Origin: Epiperipatus broadwayi
Taxonomy: Eukaryota; Onychophora; Udeonychophora; Euonychophora; Peripatidae
DNA length: 64,000 bases
NCBI GenBank assembly: GCA_028023455.1
Contig: JAQFVV010012510.1
Location: forward strand, 3,391,420 to 3,455,419
Direction of reading: 5' to 3'
The notes beneath the pieces were generated by a model. That model worked only from the letters and a program-made list of their open reading frames with translations. It was not told where the DNA came from and did no database searches. Numbering within the stretch: the stretch's first letter is position 1; each line of letters begins with the position of its first letter. Both the position numbers and the translations under genes were made by a program. Positions 38,601-53,600 of the stretch are shown piece after piece.

Positions 38601-41600
38601 GATATATTAAATTACCCCAAAATAAATTATGTAACTATTCATTTAATAACTATCACCAATGAATGTATCTTAAAACTACATTTCAAAACCTTAAATTGAG
38701 ATTTTATTTACATAAGATTTTAAGGCCAACCATGAACAAGATGGTATAATCTATAAAAGTACTAAAGATTACTTTTCTAAAATTAAATATATGATCCATC
38801 ACATGGTGAATACAGGTCATTTAACAAGACAGTAATAATTATAATCAGCATCGTAATGCGATTGGTCACAGCTCAGATATATTCAGGGTTTTAATACAGC
38901 AATGTTATGTAGGGTATTTGCTTTGCAATAAAAGGAAAACAACATAAACTGTCGATTCTTTCATCATTAATTTAAATTGTCAAATCAAATCAATAGTAAT
39001 GAGGCTTATTGTTATAGATAAAGCATAAGTTATAATATTAGAAAATAGGCTCAATTATAATATTGATTAGCAAATTTATTTATTAAACTTAGTCCTAATA
39101 TCAGAAACATCAATAAAGTAACAAATTCTGGATTACACTCTAAAACTATTAAAGCAAAATTAAAGTGATAGTAATGACAGGGGTAAATGGAATTTCATTA
39201 TACCCTGTACCCAAGAACAAAAGCAGTAAAATATTCCCTTAGAACTTCAATAAACCTTATATGCATCATCAGGAATGACATGTGCTCTAATATGTAATCT
39301 ATTTAATACAATGGATTTACTGGTCCTATGTGTGACAAATAGCAACAATATGGTTAGGTTAAATCATAAAATTAACATTTATTTGTAACTCAATCAACAC
39401 TAAATAAATAAATGATTAATATAAAATTCAAAAATTAAATAAATATGTAAATAACATAAAATATCATAAATACTTATTTCTATATGAATAATATAGATAA
39501 GTTTCACAATATATGCAATATAATATTTTCTCACCAATGGACTTGATTTCAGCCCTTGTGGGAGAGAGGATGGGTTTAAACACCTAGTCAATCACATCTC
39601 CAATATGTTAATAACAGAACCAATGCACCTATGCCCCTAATTTATTATAATAATACAAATTGGTATTAATAAACATGCAAAAGTCAGTCATGCAGAGATA
39701 ATGAATCAAAAAGATGTGATTCTCAACTCAGCTTGAAGTATTATATAAATTGATCTGTAATAATTATGAAAATAATTTATTAAATGCCCCTATATAATTG
39801 ATAACTGAACATGTGGGATCAATCTAAAAAATGAGGGAAGTACATTGACATCATAATGTATGGAGACTCTGCCCAAGCATGTTTATATAACAAATAGCAA
39901 TGGTATTCCTGCAGATGTATTCATCCACGCAAAAGAATAACAATGCATTAAATGCCCTGTGGGTTTTCTAATCATTATCAGAGCAACAAGCACCTTACCA
40001 AATGTTCCATGAGTTAAACACTAGTGCAGAACCTAATACAAAGGATATAATAAAATGGCAAGAGAACATCCTGCGGATTGAACCACCAGCATAGAATAGT
40101 GCCATGTAACCATTGTGAAATAGTGCAGACATTCATTTTCCAAGTAAAAGGGACATAAAATTACCCTCATCTATAAAACTGCAAAATTAGGAGACTTGTC
40201 TAGTCTTACGAGCATGACTTAAGACATAAAATGAAATAAGTACTTAAGTGTGGGAAATAACTGAGACAATGGCTGACCCTGTCTAGAACATAGGTGGCAT
40301 AATGATACATAATAAATATAATATGAGTATAGCACAAAAATACTGGAAAGATATATGGGATTAAGTCATATGGTGTTGAGATACATTATAGATTCATCAA
40401 ATAATCAGACCTTTACACAAGTGCTGTTTCCTAATAATTGATTCACCTCAATTCCTATATCATATGTTCAATCCAATTAATTTAAATTAATAAATAATTA
40501 CTTTAGACCCAATAGAATATCTACTATGAACTTCATACACGTATAAAATATGAAATTATAAACCAAAATAAAACTACATACTTGTTTAAATAACTATACT
40601 AAGTTAAAATGCATAACATTTAAAATATTAAATATTCACCAATAACATTTTCTTAATACTTAATGTACAACATATAAATTAAATAGTTTTTCAATTATAA
40701 CATATAGAATTGTATGAGTTTGATTACACTCCTCTTCGTTTCCACACATAATGAATATTCCATAATTAGCTGATTCACACATAGGTTCTCTGAAGATTTG
40801 AGATATTTATAAAAGATGGAACATGTGAAGTACTGCAACGTGTGAAAATATATCAACTCTGTCTAAATAATCTCCTTATGAATGTTTAAGACTGATCCTT
40901 TTTTATACATCATACGAATATAGAGTATCCCTCTACGTTAATCAATTTCATTATATTAATTAGATTATTCCTCAAGGTTAATACACTCCATTACTTCTAT
41001 GTAGGCATTACTCCAAAGTTAGAATATTTTGTTACTTTTAATTTAGCAAGTGGGTGTCAAAGACTAGGAATGATTATGCAAGCAAACAATGATCCCATAT
41101 CTGTCATGACAGTCATAAAATAAATATCTGGTTAGTAGTTATTTTCTTTCAACGGCTATATTATTCTTTATCAATAAGATGATAACTCAGAGCAGGAATG
41201 TATCTCTAATATAAGTTCAAAATGGGATACAGCTAAATCTTTATCATTCAGATACTTTCAAATTATTATAGCATTTCGCTCCACACAATATAGGATAATT
41301 ATACAAATTGAAATCATAAAAGTAAAATATATCAAAGGTTAATATAGTTTGTAAACAATAAAATATATTTCCAGGTAGACTGACTTTTAAAATTGTTATT
41401 TCCATTGTCATGGTTGATAAGGCCAGTACATTTCAATTATAGACATTTTGAAAGATAATCAGCAGATTCGAACATCCCTGTTTAAATTTAACCATTCATA
41501 TTGTCATTAACCCATAACAACATTGCAAATTTGAATTATATATATATATATAAAAATTAATTCTATTTGTTCTTAATTTTAAGGAGCAGCTCTTATTTTT

Positions 41601-44600
41601 TACACATTTAACAACAGAACCCTCCCTACTCAGTTTAAAAAAAATCTGCACATTCTCTTCACCCTTTTCATCCAATTACATTTCTTCTCATTCACATATT
41701 TCTGTTAAAAATGAAAGAGAGGAAAAAATGCATTTATTGCATTCTATCAACTAATTCCAGACAAATTAAATAATAATTTTAATTAAACCAAAATTAATCT
41801 GTAGGATTAGTCAAAGAGAAATAAATAATAATTATTATTATTATTTATATCTTACATTTGATATAATATGCTGCTGGTTTTGCAGGTTAAACACAGCTTG
41901 TCTAATTCAGTGATTGGAAAAGAGCAAAACTAATATATGAGAAAAAATATATAGAATAAGCAAAGCAACAAAAAAAATGAAATTGCATAATCTCATCATT
42001 GAGTTAACTTGAATACAAGTATCAGGTATACAAAGCGCTAACCATGGTAATGAAGCCACCCAGAAGATGGAAATTTTTAAATCAGTTTCACCAAGCTATA
42101 TCTATACCCAATATAAGGTTACAATATATATGTGTGTGTGTTTTCTTCTGTAGCTACAAAAATCTTTCACCATCATTAAAACATCTATTTCTGCATTATT
42201 AAAATCATTCTACATAAAATATTAAACAGCGAGCTGCTACTAAAAACATGAAAAAAAGCCCCTGTTACCACACAAAATACAAATTCCTTCTATTATACAG
42301 TGTTACTATATACAGTGTTACTACTCATTTATAAAAGTTTTTAAGAAAACCTAATGTTTAGTTCTGACAATATGTGTAACATATTAGACATACTAAATGA
42401 GTTTTTTTGTGCATGATATCTTTCTGTAAATTTAAGTGAATACAAGATGAATGGAAAAAAAACATCTGGAACAAAACCAATCCCTACCTTGCATGAGAGT
42501 GGTATAGTGAAAATTACACTATAGAAATATTATTCATCATTGGATAATCTCTAATCTAATGGATGACCAATAAAAATTATTAATATTATTTCCTTAAGTT
42601 ATTTATGTCAAAGTTGTGAGGGCAGCACATTTGACACTTATCAAATAAACTGTAGTAATTTGTTATCTATATATACTGAATAATGATAAAGATATGTGTA
42701 AGAGATTGTGATCTGGGTCAACTGATTAGTGCTGGTTCAGCATGAAATGTGCATCTTGGAGATCATAGACCTTTTCCACATATCTTTTGTCATATGTTTA
42801 TGGTTAACTCCCTCCACAAGGTGTTAAAAATGAATATAAGTCAGACCCTACCTTGCACAATAATAATGTAATGAAAATTTCACTACAGAAATATTATTTA
42901 TTATGGGATAATCTCTAGTCTAATGAGTGACTAATAAAAATTATTAATATACTTGAAACAAATATATTAAATGTTGGTTATTCTCAAATCCTTAAAATAT
43001 ATACTTAATGTAAATCAGAAACAAATAAGTTGCACAGTCAGTATCTTGGAAATAAGTGGTATTTAAGCACCAACAGCACAGGCTAAAAATTTTCTTTTTA
43101 CTAGCACAAAATTGCTCCAAAAACCTTTACATGTTAAGTTTACTATTCTCAAAACTGATAAACAGATCAAGACATATAATGAGACCAAGAATTAACTCAA
43201 TAATATAAACTACTGTGTGTGTAGCTATAACATAAACTATTTAAAAGTCGCATTTTAAACAAGTTAAAATACTAAAATGATTTTTTTGGAAAGAAAATAG
43301 ATTTCACAATTGGCAAATAAACGATTTGTTCTTCAAGTTAATATATGAATAAAAATTCCTGAATATTGTAATAATCTATATTAGTTATGATTCAAGCATT
43401 AATTTCTGTTAAAACGAGAAGAGAAAAAAACTACAAATTTGGGATAAAAAGTTTTCTATTGATAACTTAAGCAATCAAAGCTATTATCAAATGGAAGTAA
43501 TCACTAGCTTAATCGAATGTTTAATTATTTTATTAAATATTTTCAATTTATGAGATCAAATGCTGATTAAAAATCTGTCTCAATACATTACTTAAACTAT
43601 ATATAAGTTTGGAATTCCTAAATTTCAAAAATATATTAAATGTCGTGGCACAACAATATTCATCTATATTAGTATATAAAGATGAAAGTTTGTTTGTTTG
43701 TGACTTTATAACTTAGCAAAAATCATACCAATCTTGAAGAATTTTGCATGATTTTATTTCTTCTTTTTTATACAAAATTTTACACCATATAAATTTTTTG
43801 CTTTGTTTTAAAAAAAATATAATTTGCAATATAAAAATGCATGAAAAATCTATATGCAACTGTTTTCGAATGACATGATAAAAACCAAAAAGAGGGCAGC
43901 ATTGATAAAAAGATTACAGATTTGAAAAAAAATAAATTAAATTATAAGTTTTGGCAAAGCAAGATAAATATATTTTAAAGTAATTAAATTGCATTTGTAT
44001 CAAATATTTAATTTTTCATTTGAATAATGATAATTTACATCAGTTATAATAATGAATTTGATAAACTTTTAGGATTTTAATTTAAATATATATTTAACAC
44101 ACATTAAAGTAAAATTTAAAGTGGCATGTTACAGAAAAAGAAATACTACTGAATTTGATAAACTTTTTACTATGAAATTGATAAGCTTCTAGGAATGCTA
44201 TGAAATATTTAACATGTGAAAAAATAAATTTTTAAATGCTGCAGGTATAGTAAGAGAATTACTATTGAATTTGACAAACTTTTACCATTTCTCTTTAATA
44301 TACTCAGAAGAAATCCAATCTTCGCACAAGTGACTCACTTATACTTTAAAATCTTTGCTTATGGGTGAGTGTGTGTCAATTATATTAAAACAGTGCATGT
44401 GTTAAGATTGGTTTACTTCTGAATAGTATAAGAATAAATATTTATCAGTATATTTAGATTCTAAATTATTGTGTTAATCGCAGGTAATTAAAAATGAGAT
44501 AAATTTTCTCTTCTGTAATATTTGGATTACATTTGTACAATTTGAACATCATTTAAAAAAATCAGGCATATAATATACTCAAGCCCTAAATAATGCATGA

Positions 44601-47600
44601 TAGGCAAAGATTGGCTTATATATAGATATGGTTGAAGGATAAGTGATTCACTTGTTCTTTAAAATCTTTGCTTATAAGTGAGTGCATGTCAATTTATATT
44701 AAAACAGCACATGTGAAGATTGGTTTACTTCCCGAATATATTATAATAAATACTGTGCTGTATAAAAATCAATATTTATCAATGTATTTAGATTATAAAT
44801 TATTACATGCTAAAAATGAAATAAAATATCTTTCCTGTAGTATTTGAATTACTTTTGTACAATCTGAACATTGTTTAAAAAATTAGCTGTATAATAGACT
44901 CAAGCCCTGAATAATGCATGGTAGGCAAAGGTTGGCTTATATATAAATAAATTTTAAGGACAAATGATTCACTTGTTCTTTAAAATCTTTATTTATAAGT
45001 GTGTGTTAATTTATATTAAAACAATGCATGCATGAAGATAGGTTTATTTCCAAATATATTACAATAAATACTGTGCTGCATAAAAATAAATATTTATCAA
45101 CACATTTCCCTTTAAGTATATTCTGATGTGATAAAATAAGTTTTGAATATTTAATTAACATGTGAGAAAGAAAATTTTAAAATGACATGGGTATTTGTCT
45201 GATTTTCAAGATAGTAATCTCCATTATTTAACTAAAATACTAATATATATATATATCATAATAAAAAGATGGGATAAATATAAGAAATAAAACAAAAGCA
45301 TAAGAGGTAAGCTCCATTATTTATCTTCTAAAATAATATCAATTTACAATAAATAAGAGATAACCCTTCTATAGTATTAAAAATATTTTTTTCTCTATCC
45401 ATTTTTTATCTGTTATCTATGTATTCTTTATATATATGCATAGGCTATGAATTTTTTGCTTTGGGGAGACTTAGTTCAATTTAAGCAATAAATCAATAAA
45501 AATAAACATGAGCAGTAGCCTCACATTATATTATATTTATATTTGAAAAAATGTTGATGTAACAATATTTTTTTAAAAAAGCTGATTTTTCTACAGTGTT
45601 TTATAAATTACTAATCAAAAATTGTCAAATTGAATAAATGCTTTACTTTTAAAATAATAGCAGTGTGGAGTAATAAATTAATCTTTTATTAAGTTCTTTA
45701 TAAATTAAACATTATCCAATACAATATTTTAAAGAATCCTTAAAATATATTATTATCTGATGAATAATATGCATGCATTATCAGAGATGGCGCTTCAGGC
45801 AGCTTTTTTGAGACAGTACAAATTCCTTTATTTGGATGCACATACTACAATTGTCAATAACATTTGTCAATGAAATTTATTAATTAAACCTTGCACAAGC
45901 ATGAAAATGAATAAATAGTTAAGCAACTATCTCATAGAAAACCAATTCTCATAAATTTACAGTATTTTAGCCAGTAATAGAGATATCATCAAGTCACCCC
46001 AGAGATTAAATCAACCTTATCTTCCCTCTCCATATGTCAACATGATGATACTTACTAATTAAATGCATTAATCTATTCAAAAAATAGATAAATATATATT
46101 GAAAAAGACATAAATATGTATGTATTACAAATAAATACTTTAAACGACCAAATTTCTGTGTTAAAATTAGTCCATAATGTTGCCTTTTCAGACAACTCAC
46201 TATAAATAAAAAATTTAATATATCAACCCAGATTTCATTCCGCTGTTTTCAAAATCACATTAATTATATTTACTGTAATGTAAATAATGTTCATTGGGTG
46301 GATATATTAAATAATTTATTTATAGTGAATTGTCTGTTTCAATTTTGTTTTAAATTGATTGTTTTAAATTTTGTATTACAAATAGAATGCTAGAAACTGT
46401 ATCTCTTAAAACTTAATTATCACATATAAATGAATATTATATGCAAATATTCAAATTAGAACTGCATGATTTAATAATAAAACTCCTGGAATAAAAATCA
46501 TAGCATATTTAAATATAATTTCTAAATAGCATGCCAGGAACAAATTTCACGAAATTAATTATTATTTATAATTAAGCGACTTTGTTACATGTTTTTATAT
46601 TTTGGCGTCTTGGATATATTATATATATTAGAGGATATGCTAAATAATTAATAATATTAATTAGTTTAAGATGGCAGAAATATATTTATAATAAAATACC
46701 AAAAGTTAATTATTCATTAGTATAAATGATTGTAAAAAGTTAATTTTTCTGTGATATTGTTGCTGATAACTCATGTATTATTATTTCATTTAAATAATAT
46801 GTAAATATAGAAGACACGGAAATAGCTCCATATTGTGTTATATTATTTTATTCTTCCAAAGCAAGTGAAGGGGTGGATACAATAGTATTCTACAAATGGA
46901 AGATTTTCTAATGTAATTCTGCTTCTCATCTCCATAATCTGGTTTCAAAGCTATATAGAATCAGAAAATTGTTCATAGGCGGCTGAGAATTTCTAAGCAA
47001 GCTAAAACTTTTTCAAGTAGTTGGCTCATAGTCATCTTAATTATCTAAAATATGTATCACTATATTAACAAATGATTTCTTTTAAGAAATACACCCAATC
47101 CAATTTATTTATTAAATGTACTATTTTACAATAGAAAAATTTTCTTTATAAACTTTACTTTTGAGCATACTGATCTAAGTGATCAGTTCACTGGCAAATA
47201 TTTTTTTATATCAATATAAAGATAGTCTTTTATCCTCCATTGAATCTGACATCATTTTCTATAGCTGAAAAACTTTATCCAGATTCACACATCTTTGTAT
47301 ATTAAAATTCTTAGTAAAACTGTTATTCAACCACCTTCAAGATACAATTCCTATCAAACAATATCCAATTTTTACTGTCAGGTTTAATTTTGATCCTACA
47401 TGTGTTACATGTAATAAACACCCAGAAGATACATTCCATTTATATACACCATTTAAATTATCAATACATTATAAATAGTCAATCAATCCATTTCAAGATG
47501 CTACTGGGCAGCATTGCTACATCCTTTTATTTGATAATAAAAAAATATCGAACAACTTTTCCTAATTTGATATGGTGGTAAAATGGCAGGCTCTGCAGAT

Positions 47601-50600
47601 CACGACTTGGCTGTATCATTTCCGGTGCTTGAATTTCTTATACACTCTCGACCAATTATTCGATTATTCTCTTTTTAATTAGCTTTGCATTTTATATAAC
47701 AATAATTCGTTTCCTTGTCTCCACCGTATTTCAGCCATTGTAAATTATATTTTTGTAGTGTTTTTCTTTTTAACTATTTTAAAGACAATAAATGCATAAC
47801 TAGAATAAAAACAGAGCAAACAACTTTGTCAATCTTTTTTGTTTAAAGAACTTTTCATTCAAAATTACTAATAATTAAAACTGCCATTTAAAAGTAATTA
47901 TTCAATATTGCTATTAACTGTATAATTGATAGCTTTCTAATACATAAATTGTAAAGGTCAAAAGGCTTTACTTATTACAATAGAAACAAAGCAAGTCTTT
48001 AAAAATGATATCGGTATTAAAATAAAAAGCGAGGGTGGGGGGAGATTTTTTATAATATTATCTTCCTTTCTCAATTGTTTAAACGCTTAAACAATATTAT
48101 TTTAAATAGAAAGCAAAGCAAGATTTCACACACCTTTTGTATTAAAAATTATAAAATTAGCCAACCATAAATGCAATTTTTAATTTTTTCCCCCAAAAGT
48201 AATTTCATTTTTCATTCTTTTAATTAAACTATCGCTTTTGTTTCTTTTAAAATTTAAACGATTTTCAGCAAAAAATATTTTATCTTTCACTACACTGGTT
48301 TGCATAATCAAAAGTAATTTACATCTTGAATAATTCAAAGCTTACATTCTTTAAATATTAGTTAACTTTTTTTGTAAAAAAAGCAAAAAATATTTTCAGA
48401 CTGAGATCAATCGTAGACATAATTAAGGTTATTTTGACAATTTCTGTGTCAGTTCTAAAATTGAAAAAGCCATCAATGTCAGATAATACTTATAATATTC
48501 ATGTATATATACAAATATAATTTTTTATATATACAATATTCATGTAGTGATTATTTTTTTGAAAAAATGTTAAATTTTTTTCAACAAATCTTTCCTAAAT
48601 TGTCAAGCTTTGTTAGCCGAGAGGTCATCGCAGCCGCCTTGCAAGCAAGTAGTTGGTTGCAGACGGTTGTGGGTTCGCTTCCTGGCTGATGCTATGACAC
48701 GAGAAAAAAAAAAAAAATTTCCTAAATTGTATGCACAGACTTGACATTATAATGAACAATTTTTAGGTTTTGTTATTGATCGTCATGATGACATCTATAA
48801 TTTTTTTGCATGGCCATATTTAAATAAAGGAGTACTAGATGTGAGTAAAATCTCATCTTCAATAGCCTCCAGAATTCATTGGCTTTTTTAACAATATTTT
48901 TTATTCTGATGGCATAAATTAAATTCCAATATCACAAGTCTTACCCTGATCACTAGACGTCTCTATAGAAATCATTAATTGTATATATATATATTTGTGA
49001 CAAAAATACTAAAAATAATAATAGACACCTAATGGAATCATTTTACTAAAGTGTTTTTCACCAGAAAATTTACTATACATATATATATTGCATTCTATTT
49101 AGAATGATGAAATGTTGACTTATATTTTATTGAATTGAATACAAAGAAAAAGTATAATTTTATTCTTTTTAAAAAATGTTTTTTCCTAATTCATAATTAT
49201 CATTATTTATCATTTACTATTTATTCTTTGAATCCAGTTATATAACAATCTTTTGAATATAATTCGTAATTATCCCTATCTATTATTTACTATTCTTTGA
49301 ATTTAGTTATATAACAGAAACTTTTGAATATTGTCCCCGGTGATTTTTGTAATTATATTTGTTATTTTTCTAATATATTATTATTGATAGGCCAGTGCCA
49401 ATCTTGGATAGAAAAAAGTTGTTTGACATCATAACAATATAATCTAAGAGGTAGCAAATGATTAAATTCATGTATACATTCACATGTAGGCAAATATATG
49501 AATTATAAAAATTTAATATTCTAAGGCAGTAATTCCAACGTGAGGTTTTTATTATTACTAGATTTTGCTAAACATTTAAATAATCGTAATTCCAGATATT
49601 GAAATTGGTTAATTTTAAAATATGATGTTTAGAAATTCTCAAACAATATGTGCTTGCATATGATAAATAAAATAGCAAGCCTAAATTTTATTTTATTTTT
49701 TCATGTGTCAAAGCATCGGCCGGGAAGCGAACCCGCAAACCCGGGACAACTGCTTGTAAGGCAACTGTGCTGACCACTCGGCCACCAACACTTGACATGC
49801 CTAAATTTTAATAAAGAAAATGAAAAGATAACAGAAAACAAGTTCTAAAACTGTAAATATATAAATTTACGTTTGCAATATTAATCAAGCTAAATGAAAA
49901 GTCATAAACCAGCATTTATTTGCTTTTGTGTTTAAGAGCATTTTACTTAAGCCCTTTTATTTTAAAATTAATCATTTGTTTCCAAAGCATATTTTCTATT
50001 ATAACTAAAATAATGGCTTTAAACACATTCATATAATTTATTTGAGTAATTCATTAAATTATGATTTATTAGCAAACTTTAATTAAACAAAGATTCGTTA
50101 AAAAAAAAAAAGTTCATCACTTGATTATCCACAAATATTGCATTGCATATATAGCAAATAACGATTAATAATGTTCCTTTATTGCAATATTTGTAGTCTC
50201 TTTCACAAATTGTGATCCTTGAATAAACATATTGGCATAAAAGTGATCAGATATTAGACAATTTGTTGTTTTTATGATATTTGTCCTGTGGATAAACCCT
50301 TAGTACATTATGCGTACACGGCTGAGAAACAAGAAACATTTACAAAGCATGTGGATACACTGATTTTTTTTAAGGATACAACTTTTTCATAAATGATAGC
50401 ACTATGGAAATTTTCATGATGACATAACTAAAATTATATGACTATTAGAAGTTTTCAAATTTTTGAGTTTTCAAATAATTTTTAAAAAAAAGTACATCTG
50501 AGTGTTAATATAGGGGATTTGAACTCAGACTTTCAAGCCACTTCACTATCCACACTATCTCATACTACCGATACACATGACCACACACATGATTTTTTCT

Positions 50601-53600
50601 GCATGTGCATGGACATGTGTATCGGTAGTATGAGATAGTGTGGATAGTGAAGTGGCTTGAAAGTCTGAGTTCAAATCCCCTACATTTACAATTAGGCTCC
50701 AGATATAAGAGTGCCTGGTATTTCAAATCTTATCTGAATGTTAATTAATTCAGTTTTAAAAAGTATGTATTTGAGAAAGATTAATTAATAAAGTTTTAAA
50801 GAGTATATATTTGGGAAAAATTAATTAAGTGAAATGATGACTATTATCATTTTTTAATTATTAGGTTTTATTGGTATTGTTAGACTTTACTATTATTAGA
50901 TTCATCTTCATTACACTTTAATATATAAAAAAGCACTTAATGACTACAAAAAATTCCTAACACATATATATTTAATATATACTGACCTATGCCTTTGGCT
51001 AATTAATATATATATGCAATAAATCAAATAATAAATTTGAGCATTTAAAGTGAAACCACTCCGAATTAAACTTTGAAGATTTATTTCAGATTAGCTTAAA
51101 TCTCTAGCTAAATGCATTTTCAATATTTTCACATCATATTTGTGGCATATAAATGATTGTTAAATTATGCATACAGATGTCATCCACAAGTCATTGCTTT
51201 TTTTTGAATGTGCAATGAACCACATCTCCTTGACCTTACTTTTATTAAAATTTACCTCCTATATATACAATTTAACAATCAATATTATGTCACGATTATG
51301 AAGTGAAAACATCAAGGTGTGCTTGACAAAAAATTTAAGTTATTGCGAAGTATATCTTCAAAGTTTAAATTAAGAGTCAGCTTTAAATGTTCAAATATAT
51401 CATTTGATAATCAATTTGTTGATCTCTAAAATTTATATTTATTCACATACATGCGTGAAAGTTTATTTTATCTTTAAGTTATAAAAATTTGTTCATAATG
51501 AATACAGATAGTGGGCAACATTAATATATATATATGAAAAAGCAATATCTGCGCCATATTAAAAATTAACTTAAGAAAAACTGAAATAAATATATTAACC
51601 CATAGGGAAGTGCCTAAAAATTCTTCATTTTTTGGTGACAAAAATACTTTGAGCCTCAGTAAAAAAATTTGCTTTCCAAAAACTTTTTCAGATAAGTCAG
51701 TCAGTCTTTAATAATTTTAATATGTACTTTTCCATCAGGTTGAACTGATAGTTCAGGTGTACTTTTTTAGAAATCTTATTGATAGCTTTTAAATTTCACT
51801 TTGTGTTCACTTTATAAACTATTTCAATAATAATAATTATGAATACTGTTGCTCCATAGTTTTTGTGCTCATATCTTATAGCAGATTTAAAGTTGGGAGA
51901 TCAATCTTTTAAGTACCCTCTAGTTGGGAGATCAATATTTTAAGTACCCTCTATATATTTCTTTACAAAAAAAAATGATATATCAAAAGAAGCAATTGGT
52001 GACTTTCTTGGATATTAAAGATGGATAGTTTTTGAAATAAAATATGGGAAGATTATTTCTGTTTTACATATATATGTTTTGTGACTAGTTGATTTTCATT
52101 TGAGAAGACCGATTTATTAATAGACAAAACCATGTCATGAAAGAATTTTAGTATCAATTTGTTATTTTATTAGCATTTAATGTTAAATGACTTTCTATTT
52201 TATTTATTATTAATAGTTAAGCATTAGGCAGTGTTTAACACCATCTTTATGTACATACACGTAATAATTTAGGGAATAAAAATATATTGATCAAATGTTT
52301 GGTTTTTTTTTTTAAATTTAAGCAAAATCTGTTAACAAAACTATTGCAAGTTTTGTGATTTATTCTCACCCAATCTCTACTTTAAATATATATATATATT
52401 ATTTTGCTAGATTCTGTATTAAAAGAAAAAGTTTTGGTCTTTTCTAGCTAAAAAAAAAATATGATTAAAAAAAAATATATAGAAATATAGCCCACACATT
52501 AACTAATTAATTTATAATTACTTAAATGAATTTTTTTCATTACATTTTTTAATGTTGTATATATTAGTTTAGTTACTATAATCTAATCATTTTAAGTGAA
52601 TCGTAGAAATTTCCAAACTATAAGAAGGCAGATTAAGTATAATCTATTTGTATATATTGAAATAATGTTATATATATTATAACGATCGAAATGAAAGTGA
52701 AGATCGAATCTAACCGCAAAAACCATATCTGCAACTACCAGGGCGCCATCTAGGCATTTGAGCCTAGAAAAATTTATAGAGTAGGCAGATACGCGCTGTT
52801 AAGATTCCACTTTATTTAAATATTCCGATCGTTAGCCCAAGTCACTAGCTCAGTGGAGACGCAGAGATAAAAATCTATATCTTAATTTATATCTTAAATA
52901 TCAATAAATAAAAGCCACTGCCAGAAATTAACACATAAAAATATTTATTTACGCACATATAAAATAACATTTAAATTTTGAGGAATAAATTCAACATTTT
53001 AGATTTTTCTATTAATCTTTTAATTTTACATTTAACTAAGTTTCAATGAGTTTAATATTTTATTTAGATAGTCAAGTATGAATAGACTACATAGATCTGC
53101 ATTTGAAAAGAAAATATTCTTCCCTGATTTAACCTTAGGCAACAAATTTCGCAATCAACTGGCGCCAATCCATCTGATACATTCATGTATTCAATGTAGC
53201 ATGATACGACAACACAAAATACTATACTGTCAGGAATGGACATCTGATCAGTAAGTAGATTAGAGAAGACATTGTCTCTCCACCAACAGGAATGTGACAT
53301 CTGTTGGCGAGTAGAACAATAAACATAAAACTCCATAGGAATGGACTGCGGTCCTTTGCCGTCTTACAAATCCATCCATAGGCAAACAGAGGGTGTGTGG
53401 CGTAGATCTATAATCCTGCCCGTAGCGGACCTCATACTACATCTACAATTACACAAATATATCCAATCCATTGAACCAATTCAACTACGAAATGAATAAC
53501 CTAAGATTACCCTCCCTTAATATAAATTTACAAAACTATATAGCCATTCACGCCCGACTTAAATTTAACATTTAAATACGTTCGCACAGATTTGTTTAAA

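Larger units (their letters stand above)
43663..45190 (+). mobile_element. Possible Helitron/Helentron-like element
   Basis: The opening CTATATTAGTATATAAAGAT then GAAAGTTTGTTTGTTTGTGA resembles the conserved start of Helentron/Lep1-like non-autonomous elements of invertebrates (recalled pattern CTATACTAATATTATAAA...GTTTGTTTG). A block of tandem repeats follows, as such elements often have. No Rep/helicase sequence is present and I did not identify a 3' hairpin terminus, so this is tentative. Confidence 0.35.

Noticed and set aside
44332-45110. CRISPR-like array
   Set aside because: Units are about 317 bp, diverged along their whole length with no repeat/spacer alternation, in eukaryotic DNA.
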